Assembly: GCA_028554795.2 (NCBI GenBank)
Contig: JAPYKE020000562.1
Span: 108,955-172,954 of the forward strand
Origin: Sinohyriopsis cumingii
Lineage: Eukaryota > Mollusca > Bivalvia > Unionida > Unionidae
DNA: 64,000 nt
Direction of reading: 5' to 3'
The notes under the pieces are model-generated. The model was not told the DNA's origin. It ran no database searches and was given only the letters and a program-made list of their open reading frames with translations. Position 1 is the first letter of the stretch. Each line of letters opens with the position of its first letter. A program made the translations under genes and the position numbers. Below are positions 1 through 10,222 of this stretch, in pieces.

Positions 1-905
1 GTTAATAGCGTGCATCTTTAATATTTTTTGGTAGTTCATATCAGATGTTTGAACCTGTCTTCGTTGCCCATGATTTTCCAACGTCCACAGTCTCCATTTT
101 TATTAAGTTAGTTTGAATAAATAGTTCATACTAGATCTGTAAACATGTTATGATTTCCCATGACGTACCAATGGCCACCGTCTCGATATTGATGTTTCTG
201 TTGAGCGTCATTATTGTGTATTGGTAGTTCATATTAGATGTTCAAACGTGTATTCATTGTTCGTGTTGTACGTATGTCCACAGTCTCAATTTTTTAAATT
301 ATGTGTCATTTGTGTGAATTGACAGTTTATACTAGATGTGCAAATATGTCCTCATTTTCAATGATGTGCCAGTGTACATAGCCTAAATGTTTTCTTAATT
401 GTGTGCATCATTAGTTATTATTGACAATCTAGACTATATATGTAAGCATGGTCTCATTTTCAAAGATGTACCAATGTCCCCATTCTCCACATTTATCCAT
501 TCTTAGTTTGAATTTATTGTTAATATTAGATGTACACATATGTTCTCACTGTACATATATGTACCAATGTCCACTCTCGCTATCGATTTTTAATAGTGTG
601 CGTCTAAGTCTGTATTAACAGTTTTGATTAGATGCGTCAACATGTCCTCGCTGACCATGACGTACCGTTATCCACAGTCTCCATGCTTTTGCTAATAGTG
701 TGAGTCCTTAGTTTGTATTGAAAGTTCAGACTAGATGTGAACCCATGTCCCCATTTTGCATGTTGTACCAATGTCAACAGTATCTATGCTTTGTAAATAG
801 TGTGCGTCCTTAATTAGCATTGACATAAACACTAGATGCGCAAACATTTGACCATTTTTCATGATTTACTAATGTCCACAGAGTCTATGTTTTGTTAATA
901 GTGCA
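1..905. repeat. Diverged ~99-bp tandem satellite, about 9 units
   Basis: A block of the type 'agttcata-tagatgt-aaacatgtc' recurs near 33, 123, 226, 323, 425, 521, 620, 722 and 823, giving a spacing of 90-103 bp. Each unit also carries a 'taccaatgtccacagtctc' block and a 'gttaatagtgtgcgtc' block. Units differ by many substitutions, so the array is old. It begins before the window edge, so its true length is unknown. No coding potential is visible. Confidence 0.85.
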
Positions 906-922
906 ATTGTTCTCGACATTCG

Positions 923-1177
923 CACACTTTGGTCATCTAGTATTATAAGGATTATAAAGACAATTATTAAATAATTATGGAAACAAATCTCTTGTAATAA
1001 TAAGAGACATATTAATATTAAAACGATCATTGGTAAATAAATTTTAAATCAATTTTAGACATGAAAAATTCTTACGTTTTAAAATGAACACAGAAATTGT
1101 CATAACATAAAGTTTTAGAAGGATTTAATATTTTGTATTTTTTATTTGTCATGCATTACTGAATAGACCAAAGTGTG
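923..1177. mobile_element. Small AT-rich element with 12-bp terminal inverted repeats (MITE-like)
   Basis: The sequence cacactttggtc at 923-934 is repeated as its exact reverse complement at 1166-1177, enclosing very AT-rich noncoding DNA. The size (~255 bp) and absence of an ORF fit a MITE. No convincing target-site duplication is visible, so a chance inverted repeat remains possible. Confidence 0.3.
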
Positions 1178-1333
1178 TTTTGCTCTGATTTGATATTAAT
1201 TTATGATTAAAACTGAAAGAAAGAATCAAAACATTTGCTTTCATTTTAAATTTACACTGCCGTAACTACATATGAAACTGACAATTAACGCTATAGCACA
1301 TGATAGTTTGAACATATCTGAACATCAATTAAA

Positions 1334-1552
1334 TTGTCTACACTATCTGCACTATCCAATACTAACTTTCCTTCAACAGTTCAATATAGATATATAGATT
1401 ACCATTCCTTAGAAGATTTGTCCCGGGTTAGTTTCAAAACAAAAAGAGGTAGATATTTACATGTCTTAAAAGCTGAAGATTTAGCAAATGATCATACGCG
1501 TTTAGTCCTTCTATGCGATGATACTAACGTACTAGTGATGTACCTGTATTAG
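1334..1552 (+). CDS. Unrecognised short ORF with protein-like composition
   Basis: About 60 codons ending in TAG at 1550-1552 have balanced amino-acid use, with charged and aromatic residues mixed (for example YRYIDYHSLEDL and RGRYLHVLKAEDL). This is unlike the low-complexity translations around it. There is no ATG at a sensible position and I recognise no family. It could be the 3' exon of a host gene, a transposon remnant or chance. The downstream DNA to 1800 shows nothing else. Confidence 0.15.
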   Translation: MSTLSALSNTNFPSTVQYRYIDYHSLEDLSRVSFKTKRGRYLHVLKAEDLANDHTRLVLLCDDTNVLVMYLY

Positions 1553-1799
1553 TATTCATGGAGTACCATATATATGAAAGCCACAACGGAAATACAGAAA
1601 ACATTGAAAGATGTACTCCTGTTAAGGAGACTCTGACAAGACGATGTAATAATAAATGAGGCCACAGCTTTTTAAAAGAGACCTACCGTTGAAGGGAGTT
1701 CGAAATATTACGTTTTTGTTTTGTATAGATGCAGAGTGTAATTCAAATCAGTTATGTAAATACATGTCGATTGAACCTCCATGCAAGGCAGAAAAGAGG

Positions 1800-1960
1800 G
1801 GGTAGGGCAACCGAAGATATATCCCCAGGGCCCGAGCCCGTAGGAGGGCCCGGGCCGAAAAACACTTTTTCATTTTATAAAAAAAATTGTTTGAACAAGA
1901 AATAGGAGAGGCCCGGACGTTTTTACCCCAGGGCCCGTGATCGCTCTTTACGGCCTGCCT
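1800..1960. repeat. GC-rich block with repeated 'ccccagggcccg' motif
   Basis: In otherwise AT-rich DNA, a ~160-bp patch holds 'ccccagggcccg' at about 1824 and again at about 1923, and a 'gggcccgggcc' palindrome between them. The composition break suggests a terminal piece of a DNA transposon, but no inverted termini or target duplication can be fixed. Family unknown. Confidence 0.35.
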
Positions 1961-2285
1961 CCATGTACAGACAATTGCAAAAAATGTGAGGTAATCAAAT
2001 GGTATTACCGATTCATATAAAGACGATGTTGTAACCGTGAGACCATCGTCTCAGCTCGTGTAGCATAGTTCATAGACGAGCTATTAGTTATTGGACTCCT
2101 AAAATGGGTCATAGGACATAATGGAAAGTTACCAGAGATTTTCGTCATGTACCTTATCTGCCATTCCTTATGAACATCTCGGAGTTTCAGTCAACACGTC
2201 GCTTTCAGTTATGAGGATACTAATAGATTTATAATAGTTTGTTAGTATTTGTTATTGGGATAAAAATAAAAACACAAACGCCGAA

Positions 2286-2318
2286 AACTAGTTTCGCATT
2301 TAATATATGCTTCTTCAG
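2286..2318 (-). ncRNA. Degenerate hammerhead-ribozyme-like motif
   Basis: Read on the minus strand: CUGAAGA, a short stem-loop closed by GC/GC, then GAAAC running into the palindrome ACUAGU. This has the order of a minimal type I hammerhead (CUGAUGA, stem II, GAAA, tiny stem III), but one core base differs from the consensus, so it is probably inactive. It lies just beyond the 3' end of the LINE at 2425-3985 and resembles the better motif at 7432-7459. Confidence 0.2.
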
Positions 2319-2424
2319 GCTCTAAGGGTGCAAACATCAGAGAAAGTACTTCTTTCAGTAGCGCTAATACAAAAGAGGTATTTTCTCTACGTCATAACAC
2401 AAACTGCATATCAACTGATGTGAT

Positions 2425-3985
2425 TTATTTGATAACCTGTAAAATATGTAGCATACATGTTGGCATCGGTTGGTCTCCAGAGACGATGGAACTGCGCCCA
2501 TGAGAGATGTCCAGGTTGGTGGTTGTGCAGCGTCTGCTGTGGCTATATAGTCCAACGCGGGAGTGGCAGTCCTTGCTGCACTTGCTGCACTTGCTGCACT
2601 TGAAGGTTGTGTATGGTGTTGGTTGGGGCTGCTTCTTCTTCCTCTGCGATCGTCTTTCATCAGCTAGCATGCGTAGCTTGTCCTCTCCGGCTTTCAGACC
2701 AGTGACCAGATCATGTCGCCAGCTTGATCTATCTAGAGCGAGCTCTTCCTAGGTGTTGACATCAATGTCAAGGGCTTTCATGTCGTGCTTGCAGACATCC
2801 TTGAAGCGGAGATATGGCAGTCCGATCAACCTTTTGCCAGAGGTGAGTTCCGAATAAAGAATGTCTTTGGGGATCCGTCCGTCATTCATCCGATGTACAT
2901 TGCCCAGCCATCTGATGCGACGTTGGCGGAGGCGTGTGACCATGCTGGGAATCTTGGCACGCTCGAGCACCTCGTTGTTTGTTACTCGATCGCTCCAGGT
3001 GATCCCGAGTATGCGTCGGAGGCATCGCATGTGAAAGGCACTCATTCTTTTCTCTTGTGAGGCGTACAGAGTCCAGGTTTCACTGACGTACATGAGAGTG
3101 CTTAGCATGCAGGCAAGGTACACGGTGATATTAGTATTCAGGGTCAGCATGCTGTTGTTCCACACTCTCTGCGACAACCTGACGAGAGTTGTTGATGCCT
3201 TTCGGATCCGCTTGTTGAGCTCAGCATCGAGCGAGAGGTTGTTCGTGATGGTAGAGTCGAATTACATGAACTGACTGACCACCTCAAGTTCGTAGTTGTT
3301 GATTATGATGCTCGGGGTGTCCGCGTCCTGAGCCATCACGTTTGTTTTCTTTAGGCTTATGGTTAACCCAAACTCATCGCATGCTTTAGCAAAGCGGTCC
3401 ATCAGGCGCTGAGGCTCAGCTTCTGTGTGGGTGGCTAGAGCAGCATCGTCTGCGAAGAGCATGTCCCTGATGGTGACTTCACGCACTTTGCTCTTTGCCT
3501 TCAGTCGTTCCAGGTTGAAGAGTCTGCCGTCTGATCGCGTGTGCAGCTAAATCCCTTCTGTGGACGTCCCAAAGGCGTGCTGGAGCATGACTGCGAAGAA
3601 GATGCCGAACAGCGTGGGGGCAAGGACGCAGCCCTGTTTAACTCCACTGCGGATGTCAAAGGGGTCGGATGTTGAGCCATCGTACTGCACTGTGCCTTTC
3701 ATGTCATCGTGAAAGGACTGGATCATGCTTGGCAGCTTTGGAGGGCAACCAATTTTCGCCAGGATTGTGAAGAGTTCGTCTCTGCTGACTAGACCGATTG
3801 CCTTGGTGAGGTCTATAAAGGCCAGCAAGAGTGGACTGTGTTGTTCTCTGCATTTTTAATGCAGTTGCCTGACAGAGAAGATCATGTCGATTGTGGACCT
3901 CTCTGCGCGGAACCCGCACTGCGACTCTGGGTACACTCTGTCAGCAAGCGTGTACAGTCTGTTTAGGATGACGCGTAGCATACAA
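2425..3985 (-). mobile_element. 5'-truncated non-LTR retrotransposon (LINE), RT and C-terminal domain
   Basis: The minus strand encodes the reverse-transcriptase fingers (PESQCGFRAERSTIDMIF, ~3930-3880), palm (GVKQGCVLAPTLFG, ~3650-3610), the catalytic FADD motif (3456-3445), a thumb/connection part with RRILGITW and RRIRWLGNVHRM (~2990-2900), and a C-terminal zinc-knuckle tail KDCHSRVGLYSHSRRC (~2570-2520). All segments lie in the same minus-strand frame. They are separated only by four in-frame stops, at about 3858-3856, 3549-3547, 3264-3262 and 2751-2749, with no frameshift seen in ~1.5 kb. The endonuclease half is missing (5' truncation near 3985). Clade not fixed; an RTE-like or Jockey-like lineage is my guess. 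A dead but fairly young copy. Confidence 0.85.
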
Positions 3986-4477
3986 TATGTTAGACAAACA
4001 CTTAAACAAGTTTCTAAGAGAATGAATAATCATCGTTTTCATATAAATTATTTTTTATAGAAATCCTCATTTTTCCTCTAATATTTCAACACACTTTAAC
4101 ACCAATAATCACTCCCTGTTCGATTTTGCGTTCATGCCAATAGTGTGCATGGTGACATGAATAGACTCATAAAATAAACTTCTTGGATTCATAAGTTAGA
4201 TACTTTGTATCCTAATGGCCTATATGAGAATGCACTAAAATTGTAGAATTTTTGTTTTAATTTGATATATTGTATATCCCTTATAAGTTATAACAATATA
4301 ATTATATTTATGACTTTTATCTTTATTTTATTATTTTACTGGTATTTGTTATATAATACGTTTGGTAACTCTGATCTGGAGTCCTTTTATGCCGGTCTTC
4401 CAATGTATGTAAACTAAGCGAAATACTAGATTGAGATTGTGATGTCGTTCAGGTTTGTCACAAAATGCAAATAGCCC

Positions 4478-4665
4478 GGCCGATTCGTACCAAAGACATG
4501 AAAATGATACTAGCAGTTGCCTCTCTAGGCACTCCGCCTTAAGAGGTTAGTGTTAGGATTGGTCGGCCAGGTGTCAGGATAATGTGACTGGGTTGGACAT
4601 CATGTGGCATGATGCCCCAGTGCTAGATATCACTATAAATTACTAAACTGCACACATCGTAGCGA
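4478..4665 (+). mobile_element. SINE-A fragment, body without tRNA head
   Basis: The block 'ccttaagaggttagtgttag', a 'ggtcggccaggtgtcaggata' type block and a 'gtggcatgatgccccagtgc' type block match, in opposite orientation, the body of the complete SINE at 10501-10822. The tRNA-like head is absent or eroded here ('gattcgtaccaaagac' may be its last trace). Confidence 0.6.
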
Positions 4666-4758
4666 TACCCAACAAATCCTAACAAACAATTAACAAATCT
4701 TAACATATTAAAATACCTTGAAACAACATGGCTCAAAAATAGGATTTAACAAACCCCA

Positions 4759-4975
4759 AATAAACTAGTCATGAAACCAATTAAGACGGGCGACTTTGAA
4801 CCGTCTAAGTGACCTTAGTAATTCAGCAAATAAACCCGTCTTACCCTTACATTTTTTTATCTGTACCCCCACCCCCAATCAAATCCAAACAAACCGTTAC
4901 GTAAAACAGTTAGTACGGGCGACTTTGACCCGTCTAAGTGACCTGAGTAATTCAGCAAAGAAACCCGCCTAACAC
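4759..4975. repeat. Two-copy tandem duplication, period ~129 bp
   Basis: The block 'acgggcgacttt' followed by 'ccgtctaagtgacct' and 'agtaattcagcaaa' occurs at about 4786 and again at about 4915. The copies are ~90% alike over ~90 bp and each ends near 'aaacccgcctaa/aaacccgtctta'. It may be part of a larger repeat covering 4.7-5.6 kb, whose family I do not recognise. Confidence 0.6.
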
Positions 4976-5114
4976 AAACCAGTACCAACTCCTCAATTAA
5001 CCCCCACTTATTCACCAAATGCCCCTTTAATTATTATTTTTTTTTAAATTGATACATATTTCGTTTCTCTCTTACCCCCTCTGAACTAACAGTTAAAAGA
5101 CAGCACAGAATATT

Positions 5115-5363
5115 CTACGTTTCTCTTTTGGCAATAATGTGAGTAATTAAAAATTCAAAATTACCTTCGGACACCAACCTGGATCCAGCACACTGCGGAC
5201 AGACAACAGCCTTCCCCCGCACCTTTACTCCCTTACCTCGTTCGGACACCAATTCAAGCGTGCAATGCGTGCATAAAAATGTTCCAACATAACACACCTC
5301 ATAAGCGTGAGTGTAGGTACCATTCCCACTCATCCAATCAAGTAAAGCATAAATATTATACAT
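5115..5363 (-). CDS. Unrecognised short ORF with two CxxC knuckles
   Basis: An 82-codon minus-strand frame contains CTHC and, 21 residues later, CPQC, spaced as in a zinc ribbon, with a basic linker (GKGVKVRGKAV). A possible splice donor (GAAG|gtaatt) follows the second knuckle, so it may be an exon or a piece of a transposon protein. I recognise no family. It sits inside a block of repeats (tandem duplication below it, hairpin above it), which favours a mobile-element origin. Confidence 0.2.
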   Translation of the reverse strand: MYNIYALLDWMSGNGTYTHAYEVCYVGTFLCTHCTLELVSERGKGVKVRGKAVVCPQCAGSRLVSEGNFEFLITHIIAKRET

Positions 5364-5407
5364 ATGTTCGTGCTGGGTCTATTCCCACTTGTGTCAGCCT
5401 TCCATTC

Positions 5408-5441
5408 AGCTAGCATGAAACGCCATGTTTCGCTAGCTGAC
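5408..5441. repeat. Short perfect-stem hairpin
   Basis: The arms cagctagc and gctagctg enclose a second stem gaaac/gtttc with a 5-base loop and a 2-base bulge. It lies between the CxxC ORF and a SINE tail, probably within a repeat of unknown family. Confidence 0.45.
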
Positions 5442-5584
5442 GGCTAAATTATCAACACTCCTTGAGGGCATAAAAGCCTGAGGGATGAGGCTCCGTTTCC
5501 TTACTCAGGATCAATTATCATCCTGCGGTGTAGGAATAAACCAGAGGCACATGCACATCTGTGCGCAAGCCTCTATAATTAAAT

Positions 5585-5690
5585 TAACTAATTGCTGTTG
5601 TTGTTGTTGTGGGGTTTAACGCCATTTTATGTGATGTGTTCATGCACATGTGGAAGAGGGGTGCAAGTTATTGTCAGAAAGAAAGTGAAT
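5585..5690 (-). mobile_element. SINE-B 3' end with (AAC)n tail
   Basis: On the minus strand 'aaaatggcgttaaacccc' is followed by (AAC)n. This is the same 3' end as the complete copy at 32483-32757. Only the 3' ~100 bp is present. Confidence 0.55.
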
Positions 5691-6238
5691 GAGAACGATG
5701 GTTTGTATTATTAACTTGTTTGATGAGATTGTAAAATGAAATGTACATGCACCAGTCTACTCTTTCCGACATCGATAGAGTCGAGAGGAAGATAGAGAGT
5801 GAACGGACAGAATACCCTAGGTCAGTCGTGCAAATATTACAAAGTCAGAGTATATGGGTACATAATTAAAACAAAGACAAACGTTGTGTTCGATGCTGAC
5901 CACTTTCGTGACTTTGTATTGAACATAAATGGTATTAGTGAACCAAATATTTACTATGTATTTACAGCATAACATAACTATGTGGACAAAGTCTATAGCG
6001 TAAACGTGCTAAGAAATTGAACAATGAGACATAGCATATCATACAGACATTTTTTGAGGCTGCAACCGCCGTAAACATGATTGTTATATACTGAGCAGAG
6101 TCAACCTAAACTATGTATTTACAGCAATGTAACGTTGAACAAAATATATCAAGTAAAGGTGCTAACAAATGAAACACTGACACGAGGGGTATTATAATAC
6201 AACGATACTGTAGAAGCCGTATAACCTTGTAAGAGATG

Positions 6239-6373
<135 letters not shown>

Positions 6374-7431
6374 ATCTTCTGGGTTATGAGACTGCATCGA
6401 TATTTATCAGCATCGAATTCACTCGATATATTATTTGTTTTTTAAACCTATTAAGGCGTAATGACGTAGGTCAACTTCTAAAACAATTTGAATGGTCTGC
6501 AAATTCTGCTCCTTTGTGCCAAACGGATATTATTTTTTTGCAGAAGATGTAGGTCAGTTGCTTTCGTGTTTATTAAAACAAAAGGAGCTGTAGAAAATAT
6601 GACATAGATAGTCACATTTTCATTAGGACTTTTGCATGGCAATTTAACTTGTTACCGCACAACAAGGATAAGATCAAATGCAAACAATCCGTCACTACGC
6701 TGTCATTTTCATATGAAAAGGCAACGTCAAGCTTTAACAAAGGTGGGGCCTAGTTGTTTTTGTTTCTTCTGTGCTTTTATATGCAGTTTTTCTTGTTTTG
6801 GGATACATCTCATGTGGTGTCATTCAATAGAAAACAAGCGTTTGATTAGATGTTAACTCCACGACTTTTAGTCTAGCGACTGGAGTGTAACGATGGTGTT
6901 CACCAACGGGCAATCACAACAGGCGAGATAAAACATGAATCATTTGTGTGTTATTTAAAGGACACTGAAGTTTTAGCTAGAGCTCGTCTTTATTAGATGT
7001 GGTTTAGTTTGAAGTAAATAGTATACCTTTTGTCGCCACTGCGATGCGTTATACTTATTTTCGTTTTTCACTGAGCACTTTCTTACCGCTTTCCATGTAT
7101 CGTCCCCATTGCAATGTCTGGGAAGGAAATGCGGTCCAAGAGTGTTGAAATTCAGTAACTAGAATCTAGCTGATCAACGATGCTAACAAAAAGTAAAGCA
7201 ATTTCAGGAACACGATCATATTAACATTATCGCAGCCTGGAAACGTTTTAACCCACCACCACCCCCAAAAAAATAAAAAAATTGAAAGGGACCAAAAAAT
7301 ATTGTACATTTAACATAAGGCACTGATAGAATAAAGTTATGCTTCCTCTGAATATGACGAATAAATTAAGTATATTATGTGAAAAGATAAATTATAAAAT
7401 AAAATAAACAACACCAACACGTAGAATGTGT

Positions 7432-7459
7432 GACCGGTTTCGCTTTAATGCTTCATCAG
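7432..7459 (-). ncRNA. Hammerhead-ribozyme-like motif with palindromic stem III
   Basis: Read on the minus strand: CUGAUGA (7459-7453), a short loop closed by GC/GC, GAAAC, then GGUC. The GAAA merges into the self-complementary ACCGGU (7438-7433), followed by the C that would be the cleavage site. This is the layout of minimal type I hammerheads with a tiny stem III, known from Penelope-like elements and other retroelements, which work as dimers. Stem I is weak: only the first two pairs form cleanly. There is also an extra A at the base of stem II. Activity is doubtful; the family resemblance is the main point. Confidence 0.35.
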
Positions 7460-7463
7460 ACTG

Positions 7464-7558
7464 AAAAGATAACGCAGACATAATGTATGAAAATCTACTG
7501 CAATAGTTCAGAAGGTATCACTCACTGTTCAGGTACGTACATATGGAGTCCTCTTTAA

Positions 7559-7592
<34 letters not shown>

Positions 7593-7710
7593 AAACACAC
7601 ACACACACATAAAAGATAACGCAGACATAATGTATGAAAATCTACTGCAATAGTTCAGAAGGTATCACTGTTCAGGTACTCACATATGGAGTCCTCTTCA
7701 AACACACACA
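7464..7710. repeat. Two-copy tandem duplication, period 147 bp
   Basis: About 100 bp starting 'aaaagataacgcagacataa' at 7464 is repeated from 7611 with ~95% identity, each copy ending in a (CA)n tract. The duplicated block lies next to the hammerhead-like motif, so it belongs to the same repeat. Confidence 0.85.
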
Positions 7711-7756
7711 CACACGCACGCACGCACACACACACACACAGACACACACACACACA

Positions 7757-7787
<31 letters not shown>
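7558..7787. repeat. (CA)n and (CATA)n microsatellites
   Basis: (CA)n at 7558-7608 and 7702-7757, passing into (CATA)n to 7787. The tracts close the two copies of the 147-bp duplication. Confidence 0.95.
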
Positions 7788-7789
7788 GG

Positions 7790-7895
7790 GTCGCTGATCC
7801 TTACTGGGGTTTTCAAGGTTCTTACTCCGACATATATACTGACAGCCTATCATACACTGAAAATTGCGTTAAACCTCACAACATCAACAACAACA
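7790..7895 (+). mobile_element. SINE-B 3' fragment
   Basis: 'gacagcctatcatacactga' then 'gcgttaaacc' and a degenerate (AAC)n match the 3' third of the complete SINE-B at 32483-32757 (which has 'agcctatcgtgtgctga'). The 5' part is lost. Confidence 0.55.
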
Positions 7896-8382
7896 GCCTA
7901 AAATTTATTTTTGCATGAAGGATAAGAAAAAGATGCTATATATTTTGTTACACGTGACAGTAACATAAAGACTTTGCATAAACATAAAGTTTGAAATTTA
8001 TACTTGTCGAAACATAATTCATATTTTAAAGAGTTTCATAAAGTATCGGGTTCAATACTAAATTATTACTATTATCACATACGCATTACTTATATGCAGG
8101 GTAATTGCTTGTAACCTGGAGTTACAAACACTCTATAAAAAAAAAATTACTAAAGCTTTAGCGATATTCTATAGAAAGAGCGCTCAGCATAACACATGTT
8201 AACCTGATAAAAGATCAAAAATTGCATTGTTTTAATAATATATGCTGTTGATAGAGTACATGTATTAAAGCACATATTTATAGCATAATATAATGTCTCT
8301 TTCAATAATGAACACTTGAAAGAATTAGATGCATTATTAACTTGTTGTATTGTGAGAGGGAGCCCGTTATGTTCTAAAAAGA

Positions 8383-8384
<2 letters not shown>

Positions 8385-8444
<60 letters not shown>
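8385..8444. repeat. (AT)30 microsatellite
   Basis: Uninterrupted AT dinucleotides, ending 10 bp before the large hairpin at 8455. Confidence 0.95.
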
Positions 8445-8447
<3 letters not shown>

Positions 8448-8454
8448 CTCAAAT

Positions 8455-8561
8455 GGGTAATGATTTAATATTTAATATCTGAAACTCGTTCAATAATGTC
8501 CAGACTTGGCTCGCAAAGCTGGACATCATTCAACGAGGTTCTTAATATCAAATCATTAACC
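8455..8561. repeat. Large hairpin (foldback), ~45-bp arms and 15-bp loop
   Basis: Left arm 8455-8503 and right arm 8519-8561 are imperfect reverse complements. The inner ~20 bp (cgttcaataatgtccag / ctggacatcattcaacg) pair almost perfectly; the outer part pairs with a few gaps. It may be the core of a foldback MITE next to the (AT)n tract. From 8562 to 9280 I see only AT-rich DNA. Confidence 0.7.
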
Positions 8562-9284
8562 ATGTGACATTATTTTTATCACATAGTTTTAATTTCAGTG
8601 GAAATTAGATAGAAAGAAGAATGAATACTTTCGTTAATTCTGACAGAAGTTGTACCTTTCAATTCTTGTGCGTGAAAATAGTCACAAAGTTGAACAAGTA
8701 TTAAAAGTAGATTATACTTTTCTTACAATCTAAGTCAAAGAACATGCTTCCTTTCGAATGAACAGAACATTTTGCACAGACAAAATCATTTTTCAACACA
8801 GAATGTCCAATGCGCGTGATGTCACATTGTTTGATGTAGTAACGGTTATAATGCAGCAGTGACGTCCATGTTTACGTAACCTATCATGTCACTTTCACCA
8901 CTAAACATTACATCGTTGCAATATTCATTTGAAAGGTTTCCTGGATGCAGAAATTCACATATTTACCTTAATGTATTTGTGACCGGATATTTGCAGTATT
9001 TAACCTGGAACAGCGGTCAACAGAATATGTAAACAAATTTCATTTTGAGTCGGAATTGCATCACATATTTATGGCGTAAATATGCAAGTGGTTCGATAAA
9101 TGTCTGTCAGTTTAGAGAACGGTTTGTGTTCACGTTCTTCTATGAACAGAAGTGAGTTTATTTACTTATGTAAGTTAACATTTAAACCACGCTTGTATAT
9201 ATGGTGGATTCCATGCTTCAGGTTTACCGCCACACTCCAACCCCAACTTACAAATGTACTATGAACTGTGCAATACCCTTAGTT

Positions 9285-9345
9285 TTACTTGTTGTTGTTG
9301 TTGTTCTTGTCTTGAGGTTTTAGCCATTTTTTCATGTTATGTTAT
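9285..9345 (-). mobile_element. SINE-B 3' tail, degraded
   Basis: The minus strand shows 'aaaatggctaaaacctcaa' followed by (AAC)n, a decayed version of the SINE-B 3' end. Confidence 0.35.
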
Positions 9346-9642
9346 ACATGACATAACATGCCGCTGCGGTGGTAAATTGGCCATAATCAGACAGATGAGA
9401 CCATTTTTCTCCTAATTCCTTTCATAAATAGAATCAAAACATTGCGGTTAAAATGTTCATTGACAACAAAAAATTCCAGAAGGTGTGTTTAAAAAAGGTT
9501 TCCCACGATCGCAACCAATCAGTACTTTCATGGGTTTATTGGGACCAATCAGAATCACAAAGCGAAATGTTCACAAGTTATAATTTTAAGAATTTGAAAC
9601 GGCACACACTATAAGCAAAGTGTACCGACTGTGTGATAACTA

Positions 9643-9660
9643 TATGTATGTATGTATGTA

Positions 9661-9754
<94 letters not shown>
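9643..9754. repeat. Compound microsatellite (GTAT)n-(GT)n-(TA)n
   Basis: Three adjoining perfect tracts of 22, ~44 and ~46 bp. Translations across them (poly-HT, poly-YI) are artefacts. Confidence 0.95.
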
Positions 9755-9757
<3 letters not shown>

Positions 9758-10222
9758 GCAAATTAGAGGCGGGGCCAAATGTACTGAAACTAAGCAAAGG
9801 AATGAACCTCAGTGGAACAAACAAAGGAATTCCGTAAACGGACATAATTATTCATGAATGGCACGGGAAGATGGAGTGGGTCAGGTGACTGACTTTGAAA
9901 CCAATTTGTGAATTGTCACATATTTTGAGAACAATATGGACTTATAATTCTTTAATACAAACTAATTTCTGTCGTAGTTGACATAAACTATCCTCTGCAT
10001 GTATAAACTATATTCTCTACCAACATAAATTATCGTTGACGTTGCGCCTAGCCAATTTCACTTGTATGCTAATCTGTTTGTTATCTAATTAGGATAGGAA
10101 GAAAAACAGCTGTACCATATAGACCAATCATAACCAATGCCTGTTTCAGAAAAAGCTAAAAGTCTTGATAATCTGAGACAGTTCAGAGCGAAATTAGTTT
10201 AAATATTTTTTTTTCTTCAAAA

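Noticed and set aside
1820-1935. A CpG-island promoter
   Set aside because: The GC-rich patch is short, consists of repeated gggcccg motifs and is not followed by a recognisable exon.
9578-9845. ORFs with poly-HT and poly-YI tracts (also at 8150, 13369, 17927, 42958 and 60215)
   Set aside because: They are read-through of microsatellites.
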